Source of the DNA: Phenylobacterium sp.
GTDB lineage: Bacteria; Pseudomonadota; Alphaproteobacteria; Caulobacterales; Caulobacteraceae
Reading direction: 5' to 3'
Assembly (NCBI GenBank): GCA_020402745.1
Contig: JADBYZ010000001.1
Location: 310,001-374,000, forward strand
DNA: 64,000 nt
Shown here: positions 1-9,216 of the stretch, one piece after another
Position numbering within the stretch: position 1 is the first letter of the stretch
How the letters are laid out: every line of letters starts with the position of its first letter
Made by a program: the position numbers and the translations under genes
Notes under the pieces: model-generated
Databases searched by the model: none
Told to the model about the DNA's origin: nothing
The model's input: only the letters and a program-made list of their open reading frames with translations

Positions 1-1994
1 CGAAGGGCAACGTCCGCATCGTCAATCCGGATCGGACCGCGCAGTTCGCCGACGAGGTCGTTCTGGACCAGTCTCTCACGGTGGGCGCCGCCGCCGGCTT
101 CGCCGTGCGAAGCGAGGGTTCGATAAAGATGGCCGCCGCCACCGCCATCCGACGAAGCGAAACGCTGAATGAGCTTAACCGCGCCATCTATACGCCCTGC
201 GAGATCTGCGCGAAGAGCGGCGATGACAAACCACCCTCCTGGTCGATCCAGGCCGAGAAGATTATTCAGGATCGGGAGCGGCAGCTGGTCTCGTACCGCA
301 ACGCCGTTATCCGAGTCCGGGGCGCGCCCGTGCTCTGGCTTCCGGTCTTCTGGCACCCGGATCCACAAGCCGAGCGCCGATCGGGCCTCCTGACACCGGA
401 TATCCAGACTTCGGGCCGCCGGGGTCTTTCATACGAACAGCCCTACGTCTTCGTGCTGGGTCCCAGTGCTGACCTTACCCTGTCACCGCAGATCAACAGC
501 CGGGTCGCGCCGTTCCTGAACGCCCACTATCGCCAGCGATTCCGTACCGGGGCGATTGATGTCCGCGGGGGCTTTACCTACGACCGGGACTTTGACGGAG
601 GTGGCAACGCCTTTGGCGATCCGACCTCCCGGAGTTACCTCCTGGCCTCAGGCGCCTTCGCGCTCTCGCCGGAATGGCGCTGGGGCTTCAGCGCCGAGCG
701 CACATCCGACGACCTCCTGTTCGAGAAGTATGATGTCGGCGAGGTTTTTGTCGCCCGAGGCCCCTTTGTTCCGGATGACCGGCGCCTCATCTCGCAGGTC
801 TACGCGACCCGGCAGACGGCCCTGTCTTGGTTTTCGGCGGGCGCGTTCAGCATCCAGGGCCTGCGTCCCGAGGACGATGACCGAACCTTCCCCCAGGTCG
901 CCCCCTTCATCGAGGGCCGCTTCGAGCCGGTCTCTGATCTTGCCGGCGGCAGGCTGAGGGTTCGCGTCTCGGCTGTCGCCCTGACCCGCGACGCCGCCCC
1001 TGACAGCCCGGCCGGGACACCGGGTTTGGACAGCCGGAGGGCGACCTTTGAAACCGACTGGCGGCGCACCTCCACCAGCCAGGGTGGATTGCGGCTTTCG
1101 ACCTTCTCCAACCTTCGCATGGATGGCTACAACCTGGGGGACGTGAACGGGATCTCCGGCCGGACGATCTCCCAAGGGCGGGCGCTGGCCTCAGCCGGCG
1201 GGGAGATCTCTCTGCCCCTCGCGCGGCGGCTCTCCGATGCCCTTGTGGTGATCGAACCCACCGCACAGGCGGTGGCCTCCGCCGGCGCCGCGCTGGTTCG
1301 GGTCGGGAGCACGTCTTCGGGCGCGCCCATCTACCTCAATGAAGACTCCGCAACCGTGGTCTTCGACGAGACCAGCCTGTTCCGCCTGAACCGGTTCCCC
1401 GGATACGATCTCACCGAAGACGGACTGCGGCTCAGTGTCGCCGCCCGGACCAGCGTGCTTTGGGATGACGGCCGGCGGGCGAACCTGGTCCTGGGTCGCA
1501 GCTTCCGGTCCAGTGATTCAGGGGTTTTCTCCACCACGTCCGGGCTTTCGCAAAAGGCCTCGGACTGGATTGTCGCCCTGGAGGCTGAACCCATGAGCGG
1601 GATCAGCCTGTTCGTCCGCAGCCGGCTGGACAGCCAGGACCTGAGCGTCCGCCGCGCCGAGGCCGGGGCGAATGTCTCGCTCAGGCGCGGTTCGGGTTAC
1701 TTCCGTTACCTTAAGGAGGAAACCGGGCCCGGATCCGCCCGCAGGGAAAACGCGGACCTCGGCGGTGAGGTGTTCCTTTCGGACACCTGGGGTATCTCCT
1801 TCTATGGAAACCGGGACCTCGCCAGGAGCGCCTGGGTGCTGCGGGACATAGGAATTGTCTTCCGGGACGACTGCACCCGCCTGGACATCATATACCGCCA
1901 GGAAGATCTGCAGATCGGCCGCCTGGGATCCTCAACCTCGGTGAATGTCCGCCTCACCCTCGCCACATTGGGAGGCCCCCTTGGCGCGCGCTAG
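1..1994 (+). CDS. lptD: LPS-assembly protein LptD, 3' part (5' end outside window)
   Basis: Outer-membrane beta-barrel that, with LptE, inserts lipopolysaccharide into the outer leaflet. The reading frame is already open at base 3 and has no stop before 1994, so the gene starts left of the window; about 663 residues are visible. Near the start, YTPCEIC followed by a PPSW and QAEKII stretch is the conserved end of the periplasmic jellyroll, and the CxxC and a late single Cys (DDCTRLDI) are candidate disulfide partners. The rest alternates short aromatic and polar strands, as in the barrel. The stop is followed after 56-83 bp by surA, the usual LptD partner gene, then pdxA and rsmA, the classical order. 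The internal GTG at base 81 should not be taken as the start. Confidence 0.93.
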   Translation, partial: KGNVRIVNPDRTAQFADEVVLDQSLTVGAAAGFAVRSEGSIKMAAATAIRRSETLNELNRAIYTPCEICAKSGDDKPPSWSIQAEKIIQDRERQLVSYRNAVIRVRGAPVLWLPVFWHPDPQAERRSGLLTPDIQTSGRRGLSYEQPYVFVLGPSADLTLSPQINSRVAPFLNAHYRQRFRTGAIDVRGGFTYDRDFDGGGNAFGDPTSRSYLLASGAFALSPEWRWGFSAERTSDDLLFEKYDVGEVFVARGPFVPDDRRLISQVYATRQTALSWFSAGAFSIQGLRPEDDDRTFPQVAPFIEGRFEPVSDLAGGRLRVRVSAVALTRDAAPDSPAGTPGLDSRRATFETDWRRTSTSQGGLRLSTFSNLRMDGYNLGDVNGISGRTISQGRALASAGGEISLPLARRLSDALVVIEPTAQAVASAGAALVRVGSTSSGAPIYLNEDSATVVFDETSLFRLNRFPGYDLTEDGLRLSVAARTSVLWDDGRRANLVLGRSFRSSDSGVFSTTSGLSQKASDWIVALEAEPMSGISLFVRSRLDSQDLSVRRAEAGANVSLRRGSGYFRYLKEETGPGSARRENADLGGEVFLSDTWGISFYGNRDLARSAWVLRDIGIVFRDDCTRLDIIYRQEDLQIGRLGSSTSVNVRLTLATLGGPLGAR

Positions 1995-2077
1995 ACTCTC
2001 GCCTCTAGAGTGAAACCCTTAGCCGTGTCAGAAGGCAGTCGAACCAAATCATGCGCTTTAAGGACGAAGTGTCGGTC

Positions 2078-3385
2078 ATGGCCCGCGTCTCGATGAACGG
2101 GTTTCGAACCCTCGCCGCCGTCTGCCTCGCCCTGGGGGTCCTCGCGGGTCCCGCGGCCTCCCAGACGCCCTCGGCCCCAGCGCGCCCCGGCCTCTCTGAG
2201 ACTGTCGCGGCGGTGGTGAATGACGAGATCATCTCCACCTTCGACCTCGCCCAGAGGATGCGGCTTCTGATCGCCACTTCGGGCATTCAGCCGACCCAGC
2301 AGAACCTTCCGCAGTTTCAGCGGGAGGCCCTCAGCGGACTTATCGACGAGCGCCTGCAAATTCAGGAGCTTCGCCGGGTCGAAGATGAGCAGAAGATCGA
2401 GATCATTCCGACCAACGAAGATGTGGATGAACAACTCACCGAAATGGCGAGGGAAAACAACGCGAACCTGCAACAATTTGTAAATGCTCTGGCCGCTCAG
2501 GGCATTGGCTCTGAAACGCTTCGGGAGCAGATCCGGGCGCAGTCGGGCTGGCAGAGATGGGTTCGCGGTCGTTACGGATCGCGCCTGAGGGTGGGCCAGG
2601 ACCAGGTCAAGGCGGAGATGGATCGCATCGCCGCTGCGTCGTCGCGGCCCCAGTATCAGATCGCGGAGGTCTTCATTGACGCGGCCCGCGTGGGTGGCAT
2701 GGACGTGGCGCTGAACGGGGCCGAACAGCTTGTCACCCAGATGCAGCAGGGGGCGCCCTTCCCGGCAGTGGCCCGCCAGTTCTCGGCCTCGCCCTCGGCG
2801 GCGGCAGGCGGCGATGTGGGCTGGATCACTGCGGGCGAAATGGCGCCCGAGATCGACGCCGCCCTCGATCAGATGCGCCCGGGCCAGCTTTCGCGCCCGA
2901 TTCCTGTTCGCGACGGAGTCTACATCATCTACCTGCGGGACCGTCGCGCAGGGGCCTCAGCCGTCACCGTGAGTTTGAAGCAGGCGGCGATCGCCCTACC
3001 TTCGAGTGCTCCTGAAGCGGAGGTGAGATCAGCGGCGACCCGGCTGAGCGACCTTCGTGGCAGGATCGCGGGTTGCGAAACCGTTGAAAGCGAAGCGTCT
3101 CGCGTCCAGGGCGTCGTGGCGGGCGATCTCGGAGAGGCGGAGCTCAAAGACCTGTCTCCCGCATTCCGCAGCGCTGTTGAGAACCTGAACGCCGGACAGA
3201 CATCTGATCCCATCCGCACCAATGTCGGGCTTCACATTCTCACGGTATGCAGCCGCGGGTCCGCCGGGGGCGGCGATGTCAGCCGGGAGCAGATTGAGGG
3301 ACGGCTCTTCGGCCAGCAGCTCTCAATGATCGCCCGTCGATATATGCGCGACCTGCGTATGGCCGCCACCATCGAGACCCGTTAG
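2078..3385 (+). CDS. surA: SurA-like periplasmic chaperone / peptidyl-prolyl isomerase
   Basis: Periplasmic chaperone for outer-membrane proteins such as LptD, encoded just upstream. The N terminus is a signal peptide: a short basic region (MARVSMNGFR), a hydrophobic core, and a likely cleavage after GPAASQ. The mature part opens with AAVVNDEIIS and the SurA_N helical domain to about residue 165. It is followed by one parvulin-type PPIC domain (from about residue 200, with GGDVGWI and GQLSRPI) and a degenerate second one (LNAGQTSDPI then VGLHILTVC). At about 435 residues it matches SurA. The start is uncertain: ATG at 2078 gives a normal signal peptide, while in-frame ATGs at 2051 and 2093 are alternatives. 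Confidence 0.9.
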   Translation: MARVSMNGFRTLAAVCLALGVLAGPAASQTPSAPARPGLSETVAAVVNDEIISTFDLAQRMRLLIATSGIQPTQQNLPQFQREALSGLIDERLQIQELRRVEDEQKIEIIPTNEDVDEQLTEMARENNANLQQFVNALAAQGIGSETLREQIRAQSGWQRWVRGRYGSRLRVGQDQVKAEMDRIAAASSRPQYQIAEVFIDAARVGGMDVALNGAEQLVTQMQQGAPFPAVARQFSASPSAAAGGDVGWITAGEMAPEIDAALDQMRPGQLSRPIPVRDGVYIIYLRDRRAGASAVTVSLKQAAIALPSSAPEAEVRSAATRLSDLRGRIAGCETVESEASRVQGVVAGDLGEAELKDLSPAFRSAVENLNAGQTSDPIRTNVGLHILTVCSRGSAGGGDVSREQIEGRLFGQQLSMIARRYMRDLRMAATIETR

Positions 3386-3395
3386 GCGAGGCCTG

Positions 3396-4388
3396 GTGAT
3401 CCGACCCCTCGCGGTGACCCTGGGCGATCCCGCCGGGATCGGGCCGGAAATCATCACCGCCGCCTGGGTCGGGAGGGCTGCGGACGCCCCCCCCTTCGTG
3501 GTCTACGGCGACGCCGGCAGCCTGGAGCGGGTGGGGTCGCCGGTGTTGAGAGTGGCGCGCCCGCAGGACGCCGCGGACGTGTTCTCCGACGCCCTGCCGG
3601 TCATCGACATGCCGCTGCCATCGCCGGTCTCACCGGGCGCGCCTTCCCCAGCCGCCGCCTGGAGCGTCATCAACTGGATCGCGGCGGCGACACAGGCCTG
3701 CCTGTCGGGGGAGGCCCGCGCGCTCGTCACGGCGCCCATCTCAAAGGCGGTTCTCAAATCGGCGGGTTTCCGCCATCCGGGGCACACCGAGTTCATCGGT
3801 GAGCTCACCGCGGGCGCGCCCTTCAGCGGCGAACGCGGCCCCGTGATGATGCTGGCGGCGGCTGACCTGAAGGTGACGCTGGCGACGATCCACCTTCCGA
3901 TTTCAGAGGTCGCCGCCGCCCTGAGACCGGACGGGCTGCTTCGCACAGCCCGCGTTACCGCTCAGGCCCTCGTTCAGGACTTCGGAGTGGTTCGGCCGCG
4001 TCTGGCCATGGCCGCACTCAACCCCCATGCCGGAGAGTCCGGAGAGATCGGACATGAGGAACTGACCCTCATCGGGCCGGTGATTGACATTCTGCGCGGC
4101 GAGGGCCTGGAGATCGCCGGCCCAATGCCGGCCGACAGCCTCTTCGCCCCGGACATCCGAAAGCGCTTCGACGCCATGATCTGTATGTACCACGACCAGG
4201 CCCTGATCCCGATCAAGATGCTGGATTTCTGGGGAGGAGTGAACCTGACCCTTGGCCTGCCTGTGGTGCGGACCTCTCCCGACCACGGGACCGCTTTCGA
4301 TATCGCCGGCAAGGGCCTGGCCAGGGCCGATAGCTTCATCGCCGCCCTTCGAATGGCCGGCGAGATCGCCCACCGGCGGTCGCCTTGA
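3396..4388 (+). CDS. pdxA: 4-hydroxythreonine-4-phosphate dehydrogenase
   Basis: Cytoplasmic enzyme of pyridoxal 5'-phosphate synthesis; it oxidises 4-phosphohydroxy-L-threonine with NAD and decarboxylates the product. The sequence begins AVTLGDPAGIGPEI, the family signature, and shows HPGHTEF, NPHAGE and MYHDQ, which carry the metal-binding His residues and substrate contacts. The 330 residues are the normal length. The start is GTG, 10 bp after surA. The stop overlaps the TTG start of rsmA by 4 nt (TTGA), so the two are probably translationally coupled. Confidence 0.96.
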   Translation: MIRPLAVTLGDPAGIGPEIITAAWVGRAADAPPFVVYGDAGSLERVGSPVLRVARPQDAADVFSDALPVIDMPLPSPVSPGAPSPAAAWSVINWIAAATQACLSGEARALVTAPISKAVLKSAGFRHPGHTEFIGELTAGAPFSGERGPVMMLAAADLKVTLATIHLPISEVAAALRPDGLLRTARVTAQALVQDFGVVRPRLAMAALNPHAGESGEIGHEELTLIGPVIDILRGEGLEIAGPMPADSLFAPDIRKRFDAMICMYHDQALIPIKMLDFWGGVNLTLGLPVVRTSPDHGTAFDIAGKGLARADSFIAALRMAGEIAHRRSP

Positions 4389-5206
4389 CCCTTCCTGTAC
4401 GGCTCTCGGACCGCATCGCGGCCCATGGCCTCCAGGCGAACAAGGGTCTGGGCCAGCATTTCCTTCTTGACCTGAACGTGACCCGGAAGATCGCACGCCT
4501 GGCTGGGGCGGGCCCGGAGGACCACATCATCGAAGTTGGCCCTGGCCCCGGCGGCCTGACCCAGGCCCTCCTGGAGACCGGCGCCAGGGTGACGGCCATC
4601 GAACGCGACGCCCGCTTCCTTCCCCTGTTGGCCGAACTGGCCGCCGCCTTTCCCGGACGCCTGGAGGTCCTCCACGCAGACGCTCTCAAGGTTGAAGAGT
4701 CCTCGATCGCCGGCCCGGAGGGCGCCCGCATCGTCTCCAACCTGCCCTACAATGTCGGAACGCCCCTGCTGGTCAAATGGCTGACCGGCGCCTTGCGTCC
4801 GCGATCCATGACCCTGATGTTCCAGAAGGAGGTCGCCCGGCGCATCGTCGCGGAGCCTGGCGATCCGGATTACGGTCGCCTCGCCGTCCTGGCCGCCGCG
4901 ATCACTGAGCGCAGGCTTGTCCTGGAGGCGCCTGCAAAGGCGTTCACTCCACCGCCCAAGGTGGACTCGGCGGTCGTTCACCTGGTTCCAAGGTCGGACC
5001 CGGTGGCCGGGCTCCGGCTGGAGGCGCTGCAGAAGGTCACGGCCGCGGCCTTTGGTCAGAGACGCAAGATGCTTCGGGCCGGGTTGCGGGCGCTTGGGGG
5101 AGAGACCCTATGCCACGCCGCCGGCGTGGATCCCTCGGTGCGACCAGAGACCCTGGACCTGCAGGGCTTCCTTTGTCTTGCCGACGCCCTGCTCACGAAA
5201 GCTTGA
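4385..5206 (+). CDS. rsmA: 16S rRNA (adenine1518-N6/adenine1519-N6)-dimethyltransferase
   Basis: Dimethylates two adjacent adenines in the 3' helix 45 loop of 16S rRNA late in 30S assembly (KsgA). Motifs are in order: GLGQHFLLD at the N terminus, the SAM-binding VGPGPGGLT, the acidic ERD that contacts the ribose, and the catalytic NLPYN near residue 120. The C-terminal helical domain has PPPKVDSAV and RRKML. The 273 residues fit the family. It uses a TTG start that overlaps the pdxA stop; a downstream start would lose the conserved amino-terminal SDRIAAHGL segment. Confidence 0.96.
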   Translation: MTLPVRLSDRIAAHGLQANKGLGQHFLLDLNVTRKIARLAGAGPEDHIIEVGPGPGGLTQALLETGARVTAIERDARFLPLLAELAAAFPGRLEVLHADALKVEESSIAGPEGARIVSNLPYNVGTPLLVKWLTGALRPRSMTLMFQKEVARRIVAEPGDPDYGRLAVLAAAITERRLVLEAPAKAFTPPPKVDSAVVHLVPRSDPVAGLRLEALQKVTAAAFGQRRKMLRAGLRALGGETLCHAAGVDPSVRPETLDLQGFLCLADALLTKA

Positions 5207-5305
5207 TCGCCGGTTTCTGCCGGAATAGGCTTCCGACGGTCCAAAGGGCGATTCCGGAACCGTCGTGGTTTCGGGCGTTCCTTCGGTCATCTCGGGAGAG
5301 TAATA

Positions 5306-5560
5306 ATGAAAAAAGTCGCTCTGACTGTCGCCGCTCTGGCCGCCGTGGCTTCGCTGGCCGCCTGCAGCCAGCCCGCTCAAGAAGCCGCTCCTGCGGCCGA
5401 AGCTCCGGCCCCCGCCGCTGAAGCCGCCCCGCCGGCCGACGCTGCCGCCCCGGCCGCCGCCGCTGCTGACGCCGCTGCTGCGGCTCCGGCCGACGCCGCC
5501 GCCGCCGCCGCCCCGGCCGCAGCTCCGGCTGCTGACGCCGCTATGGCTGAGAAGAAGTAA
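5306..5560 (+). CDS. Small alanine/proline-rich putative lipoprotein
   Basis: 84 residues: a signal peptide (MKKVALTVAALAAVASL) ending in a lipobox LAAC (Cys23), then a tail made almost only of Ala, Pro, Glu and Asp, closing with MAEKK. The Cys after a hydrophobic helix predicts diacylglyceryl modification and membrane anchoring. The tail is low complexity, so it is likely an extended spacer rather than a folded domain. It has a good ribosome-binding site (GGGAGA about 10 nt upstream) and is directly followed by a strong terminator, so it looks like a real gene. I do not recognise a function; comparable small Ala-rich lipoproteins occur in alphaproteobacteria. Confidence 0.75.
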   Translation: MKKVALTVAALAAVASLAACSQPAQEAAPAAEAPAPAAEAAPPADAAAPAAAAADAAAAAPADAAAAAAPAAAPAADAAMAEKK

Positions 5561-5607
5561 GACGGCTTGCAGCGGCCGGCCTCCGGTCGCCATAGCCCGG
5601 ATTCGGA

Positions 5608-5635
5608 AGGGCCGCCCGCTTGGGCGGCCCTTTTT
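5608..5635 (+). terminator. Rho-independent terminator after the Ala-rich lipoprotein gene
   Basis: Perfect 9-bp stem GGGCCGCCC (5609-5617) and GGGCGGCCC (5622-5630) with a 4-nt loop, followed by TTTTT. It closes the lptD-side transcription unit and lies between two converging genes. On the other strand only two T follow the stem, so it acts mainly on the plus strand. Confidence 0.9.
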
Positions 5636-5641
5636 CGTGGG

Positions 5642-6643
5642 TCAGACCGAAACCTCGAAAGGCATCCGCTCGGTATCGACGCTGGCCTGCATGGCCGGGG
5701 CGTAGCGCGGACCCGAGACGGTGGCGCCATTCACCGCAAGGTCGATCCTCTCCACCAGCGAGGCCGGGAGGGCGATCCCTGAGGCCGCCATGTTCTGACG
5801 CATATGCTCCGGAGACGATGTCCCCGGGATCGGGATGAGGTCCGGGTCCTTGTGCAGCAGCCAGGCCAGGCAAAGTTGCGCAGGCGTACATCCCGCCTCT
5901 CCCGCAAGGGCCTCAAAGCCCGCCAGGAGGGCGAGGTTGCTCTGGAAGGCGTCCCCCTTGAACCTGGGCATCCCGACCCTGAAATCGCTGGGGTCCAGAG
6001 CGGAGGGATCCTTCACGCCCCCGGCGAGAAATCCCCGGCCGACAGGGCTGAAGGCGACAAAGGTGACGCCGAGCTCCCGGCAGGCCTCAAGGACCGCGAT
6101 CTCTGGATTGCGGGTCCAGGGTGAATACTCGGTCTGGAGGGCCGCGATCGGGTGGACAGCGTGGGCGCGACGAAGCGTGGGGGCCGAAACCTCGGAGAGG
6201 CCGATGGTGCGGATCTTGCCCTCCGCCACCAGATCGGCAAGGGCCGCGACACTGTCCTCGATGGGGACGCGCCGGTCCCAGCGGTGCAGGTAATAGAGAT
6301 CGATCACCTCGACGCCGAGACGCTGGAGGCTCTCCTCGCAGGTCGCCTTGAGGACGTCCGGATGGCCGTTGAGCTCGCGTTGCTCCCCCCGGGAAAGGCC
6401 GCACTTGGAGGCCAGGACGACCCGGTCGCGATGCGGCCGCAGGACCTCCCCGACCAGGCGCTCATTGTGACCCAGGCCATAGACCGCGGCGGTGTCAAAG
6501 AAGGTGCAGCCCGCGTCCAGGGCGCCCAGCAACACCGCCTCCGCCTGGTCCCTGGGGGGCGGGGGACCGTAGGCATGGGACAGGCTCATACATCCCAGAC
6601 CGATCTCGGAGACGTCAAAGGGACCAAGCTTGCGGGTCTTCAT
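5642..6643 (-). CDS. Aldo/keto reductase
   Basis: NADPH-dependent oxidoreductase of the aldo/keto reductase superfamily (333 residues, TIM barrel). The catalytic tetrad is visible: Asp and Tyr in FFDTAAVYGLG, Lys in VLASKCG and His in YYLHRWD. The C-terminal cofactor-binding IPIPGTSSPEH is present. The physiological substrate cannot be inferred. I chose ATG at 6643 (MKTRKLGPFDVSEIG), the normal AKR start; an upstream in-frame start would overlap gmk. It lies 16 bp after gmk and may be read through from the fab-mltG-yicC-gmk run. Confidence 0.92.
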   Translation of the reverse strand: MKTRKLGPFDVSEIGLGCMSLSHAYGPPPPRDQAEAVLLGALDAGCTFFDTAAVYGLGHNERLVGEVLRPHRDRVVLASKCGLSRGEQRELNGHPDVLKATCEESLQRLGVEVIDLYYLHRWDRRVPIEDSVAALADLVAEGKIRTIGLSEVSAPTLRRAHAVHPIAALQTEYSPWTRNPEIAVLEACRELGVTFVAFSPVGRGFLAGGVKDPSALDPSDFRVGMPRFKGDAFQSNLALLAGFEALAGEAGCTPAQLCLAWLLHKDPDLIPIPGTSSPEHMRQNMAASGIALPASLVERIDLAVNGATVSGPRYAPAMQASVDTERMPFEVSV

Positions 6644-6659
6644 GTGGAGGCCTCCCGGA

Positions 6660-7322
6660 TCAGGACAGGGGCTCGGCGCCGAGCCGCCGGACAAAGTCCG
6701 GCAACCAGGGATTCCGGGCCGGCTTCATCCGCTCCGCCCGGTAGATGTGGCCGAGGTCGGCATAGGCGCGGTCGAAGTTCTTGTTCACGATCACGTAGTC
6801 GTAGTCGCCCCAATGCGTGATCTCTTCACGGCCCCGCTCCAGCCGGCGCTGAATCACCAGGTCCGAGTCCTGCGCCCGGGCGTTGAGGCGCCGGGCGAGG
6901 TCCGCCCAGCTGGGCGGCAGGACGAAGATGCGCACGCTGTCCTCGGGCATGGCCTCGTGAACCTGCGCCGCTCCCTGCCAGTCGATGTCGAAGAGCACGT
7001 CCTGGCCTGCCGAGAGGGCCGCCTCAACAGGCGCCCTCGGCGTTCCGTAGCGATGATCATGGACATGGGCCCACTCCAGGAACTGGCCGCCCTCGGCCAT
7101 TTCCTCGAAGCGTTCCGGGGAGACGAAGTAGTACTCGCGCCCCTCTTCCTCCCCGGGACGAGGCGGCCGGGTTGTGGCGGAAATCGACAGCACAAGATCG
7201 TCATGGTCCGACACCAGCCGGCGGGACAGCGAGGTCTTGCCAGCGCCGGAAGGGCTGGAAACGAGGAACAGAAGGCCGCGCCGCTGAACCTCCCAGGGGC
7301 GGGCGGCATCCGTCACGCTCAT
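6660..7322 (-). CDS. gmk: Guanylate kinase
   Basis: Phosphorylates GMP to GDP with ATP, linking the guanine pathway (GuaB and GuaA are also in this window) to nucleotide pools. The P-loop SSPSGAGKTS is at about residues 22-31. It is followed by STTRPPRPGE-type GMP-binding residues (SATTRPPRPGEEEG), DIDWQG, and a C-terminal YVIVNKNFD. At 220 residues it is standard. It starts 3 bp after the yicC stop, in the same cluster order seen in Caulobacter relatives. Confidence 0.96.
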   Translation of the reverse strand: MSVTDAARPWEVQRRGLLFLVSSPSGAGKTSLSRRLVSDHDDLVLSISATTRPPRPGEEEGREYYFVSPERFEEMAEGGQFLEWAHVHDHRYGTPRAPVEAALSAGQDVLFDIDWQGAAQVHEAMPEDSVRIFVLPPSWADLARRLNARAQDSDLVIQRRLERGREEITHWGDYDYVIVNKNFDRAYADLGHIYRAERMKPARNPWLPDFVRRLGAEPLS

Positions 7323-7325
7323 GAC

Positions 7326-8213
7326 TTACTCCACATTCTGGATCTGTTCCCGGAACTGATCGATCGTAGCCTTCAGGTCCAGGCCGGTCCGGGTCAGGTC
7401 GGCGACCGCCGCCTTCGAACAGAGGGTGTTGGCCTCGCGCATGAACTCCTGGGTCAGGAACTCGAGCCGTCGGCCCGCCGCTCCGCCTTCCGCCAGCAGC
7501 GTACGGGCGCTGACCAGGTGACCCTCCAGCCGGTCGAGTTCCTCGCGAACGTCCGCCTTCACCGCCAGGGCGGCCGCCTCCAGGAAGGCGCGCTCGGCGA
7601 TATCAGGACCGTCCCCCGCCAGTTCAGACAGTCGCCTCTGGAACCGGCCGCGGATCGCCTCCGTCTGCTCACTGGCGAGATCACGCGAGCGCCCGACGAG
7701 GGCTTCGATCTCGTCAAGAAGCCGGAGCAGGACAGCGCCGAGCTGCGCACCCTCCTCCAGGCGGGCCGCCTTGACCCCGTCCAGGGCCTCTGTCACCGCA
7801 AGGGCGAGAAGGCTGGCCATCTCGCCCAGGGCCTCGGCATCCGCCTCGGCGGACCCCACGTCGATCACGCCGCGAAGGGACAGGAGACCGTCCAGGGTCG
7901 GGCGAAGCACGCGACCCTCTTGAATCCAGGGTTCTCCCAGGTCGAGAAGGGTTTGGGCAAGGTCGCGGTTGATGCTCACAGGCGTCGCCGCCTCCAGTCG
8001 CCGGGCGGCGACAGAGACTGAGACCTGGCCCCTCTGGAAGCGCGCCTGGGCCGCTTCCCGGGTCAGGCGCTCCAGGGTGTCGAAGCCCGCTGGACCCCGG
8101 AACCGCACCTCGAGGCTGCGGCCATTCACGGACCTGGCCTCCACCACCCAGCTCCAACCGCCGCTGGCGCCCTCGGCCCGACCAAACCCGGTCATTCCGC
8201 TCAGTTGACTCAT
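7326..8213 (-). CDS. yicC: YicC/YloC family endoribonuclease
   Basis: Member of the YicC family, conserved next to gmk; E. coli YicC is reported as an endoribonuclease. The protein (295 residues) begins MSQLSGMTGFGRAEG, the family signature, then EARSVNGRSLEVRFR. It ends with the conserved block LTQEFMREANTLCSKA and QIQNVE. The ATG at 8213 lies 1 bp after the mltG stop; an in-frame start further upstream would run into mltG and lacks family similarity. Confidence 0.93.
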   Translation of the reverse strand: MSQLSGMTGFGRAEGASGGWSWVVEARSVNGRSLEVRFRGPAGFDTLERLTREAAQARFQRGQVSVSVAARRLEAATPVSINRDLAQTLLDLGEPWIQEGRVLRPTLDGLLSLRGVIDVGSAEADAEALGEMASLLALAVTEALDGVKAARLEEGAQLGAVLLRLLDEIEALVGRSRDLASEQTEAIRGRFQRRLSELAGDGPDIAERAFLEAAALAVKADVREELDRLEGHLVSARTLLAEGGAAGRRLEFLTQEFMREANTLCSKAAVADLTRTGLDLKATIDQFREQIQNVE

Positions 8214-8214
8214 G

Positions 8215-9216
8215 TCAGCCGCCGCCCCCCTGCGCCCGCTCGATCTGCCGCCAGCGCGCGACGTTGGCGTTGTGCGCCTCGAGGGTTTCGGCGAAGGCAT
8301 GCCCTCCGGTGCCGTCGGCCACGAAGAAGATCTCGCGGGTCTCAAGCGGGTTCAGAACAGCCTCCAGGGAGGCGCGTCCCGGGTTGGCGATCGGGGTCGG
8401 AGGCAGGCCCGCGTGAGCGTAGGTGTTCCAGGGACTGCGGCTGGCGAGCTCAGAAGCCCGGATACCGCGCCCCAGCGGTTCACCCCGGCTCACAGCGTAG
8501 ATGACGGTGGGATCGCTCTGAAGGCGCATTCCCATCCTGAGGCGGTTGATGAAAACCCCGGCCACCCGGCGGCGCTCGTCGCGAACGCCGGTCTCCTTCT
8601 CAACGATGGAGGCGAGGATCACCGCCTCCTGCGGTGTCGCGAGGGGAAGTCCCGGCACGCGGGACGCCCAGAGTCGGTCAAGGAGGGACTGTTGTTCAGT
8701 CCGCATTCGATCCAGGACAGACTGACGGGAATCGCCTCGCTCAGCCCGATAGGTCTCGGGCAGAAGGGTCCCCTCCTCCGGAACCTGAACATCCCCCGTC
8801 AGCCAGGGAACAGCCTGGAGCTCGCGTACGACCATGGCCGAGGTCAGTCCCTCGGGCAGGGTCACCTTGCGGACGATGGTGCGCCCCGCCTCGAGATCCG
8901 CCAGGATGGAGATTGCCGAGGCCCGGCTGGGAATGGCGTACTCGCCCGCCTTCAATGATCGTCCGGCGCCCGTGAGCCTGGCGAGAACCTGGAAGACCAT
9001 TTCCGAGCGGATCACGCCCGCCGCCTTCAGGTTCGCCGCAACACCTGTGACGCCCGCCCCCCGGGGAAGCTGTACCTCGGTGAAGGCGCCGGAGCGGGCC
9101 GGCGGGCCCGGTCCAACGGCCGCGAGGACGCCAAAAAGGCCCGTAACGACTACAGCGATCGCGGCGCCTGCCAGAAGAATTCGGCTGCGCCGGACCGCGC
9201 CGGAGCTTCGCCTCAT
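8215..9216 (-). CDS. mltG: Endolytic murein transglycosylase
   Basis: Inner-membrane lytic transglycosylase that cleaves nascent glycan strands and sets their length. One N-terminal transmembrane helix (about residues 12-35) is followed by a LysM-like region (VQLPRGAGVTGVA) and the YceG catalytic domain. That domain has ILASIVEKET, whose Glu is the catalytic acid, then VFINRLRMGMRLQSDPTVIY and SPWNTYAHAGLPPTPI. The 333 residues fit. It overlaps the fabF 3' end by 4 nt, so translation is probably coupled. Confidence 0.95.
   Translation of the reverse strand: MRRSSGAVRRSRILLAGAAIAVVVTGLFGVLAAVGPGPPARSGAFTEVQLPRGAGVTGVAANLKAAGVIRSEMVFQVLARLTGAGRSLKAGEYAIPSRASAISILADLEAGRTIVRKVTLPEGLTSAMVVRELQAVPWLTGDVQVPEEGTLLPETYRAERGDSRQSVLDRMRTEQQSLLDRLWASRVPGLPLATPQEAVILASIVEKETGVRDERRRVAGVFINRLRMGMRLQSDPTVIYAVSRGEPLGRGIRASELASRSPWNTYAHAGLPPTPIANPGRASLEAVLNPLETREIFFVADGTGGHAFAETLEAHNANVARWRQIERAQGGGG

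Noticed and set aside
6630-8021. Long plus-strand open frame opposite gmk and yicC
   Set aside because: It is antisense to two well-supported genes, has no recognisable family, and is a high-GC shadow; the same holds for the long frames opposite fabF and guaB.
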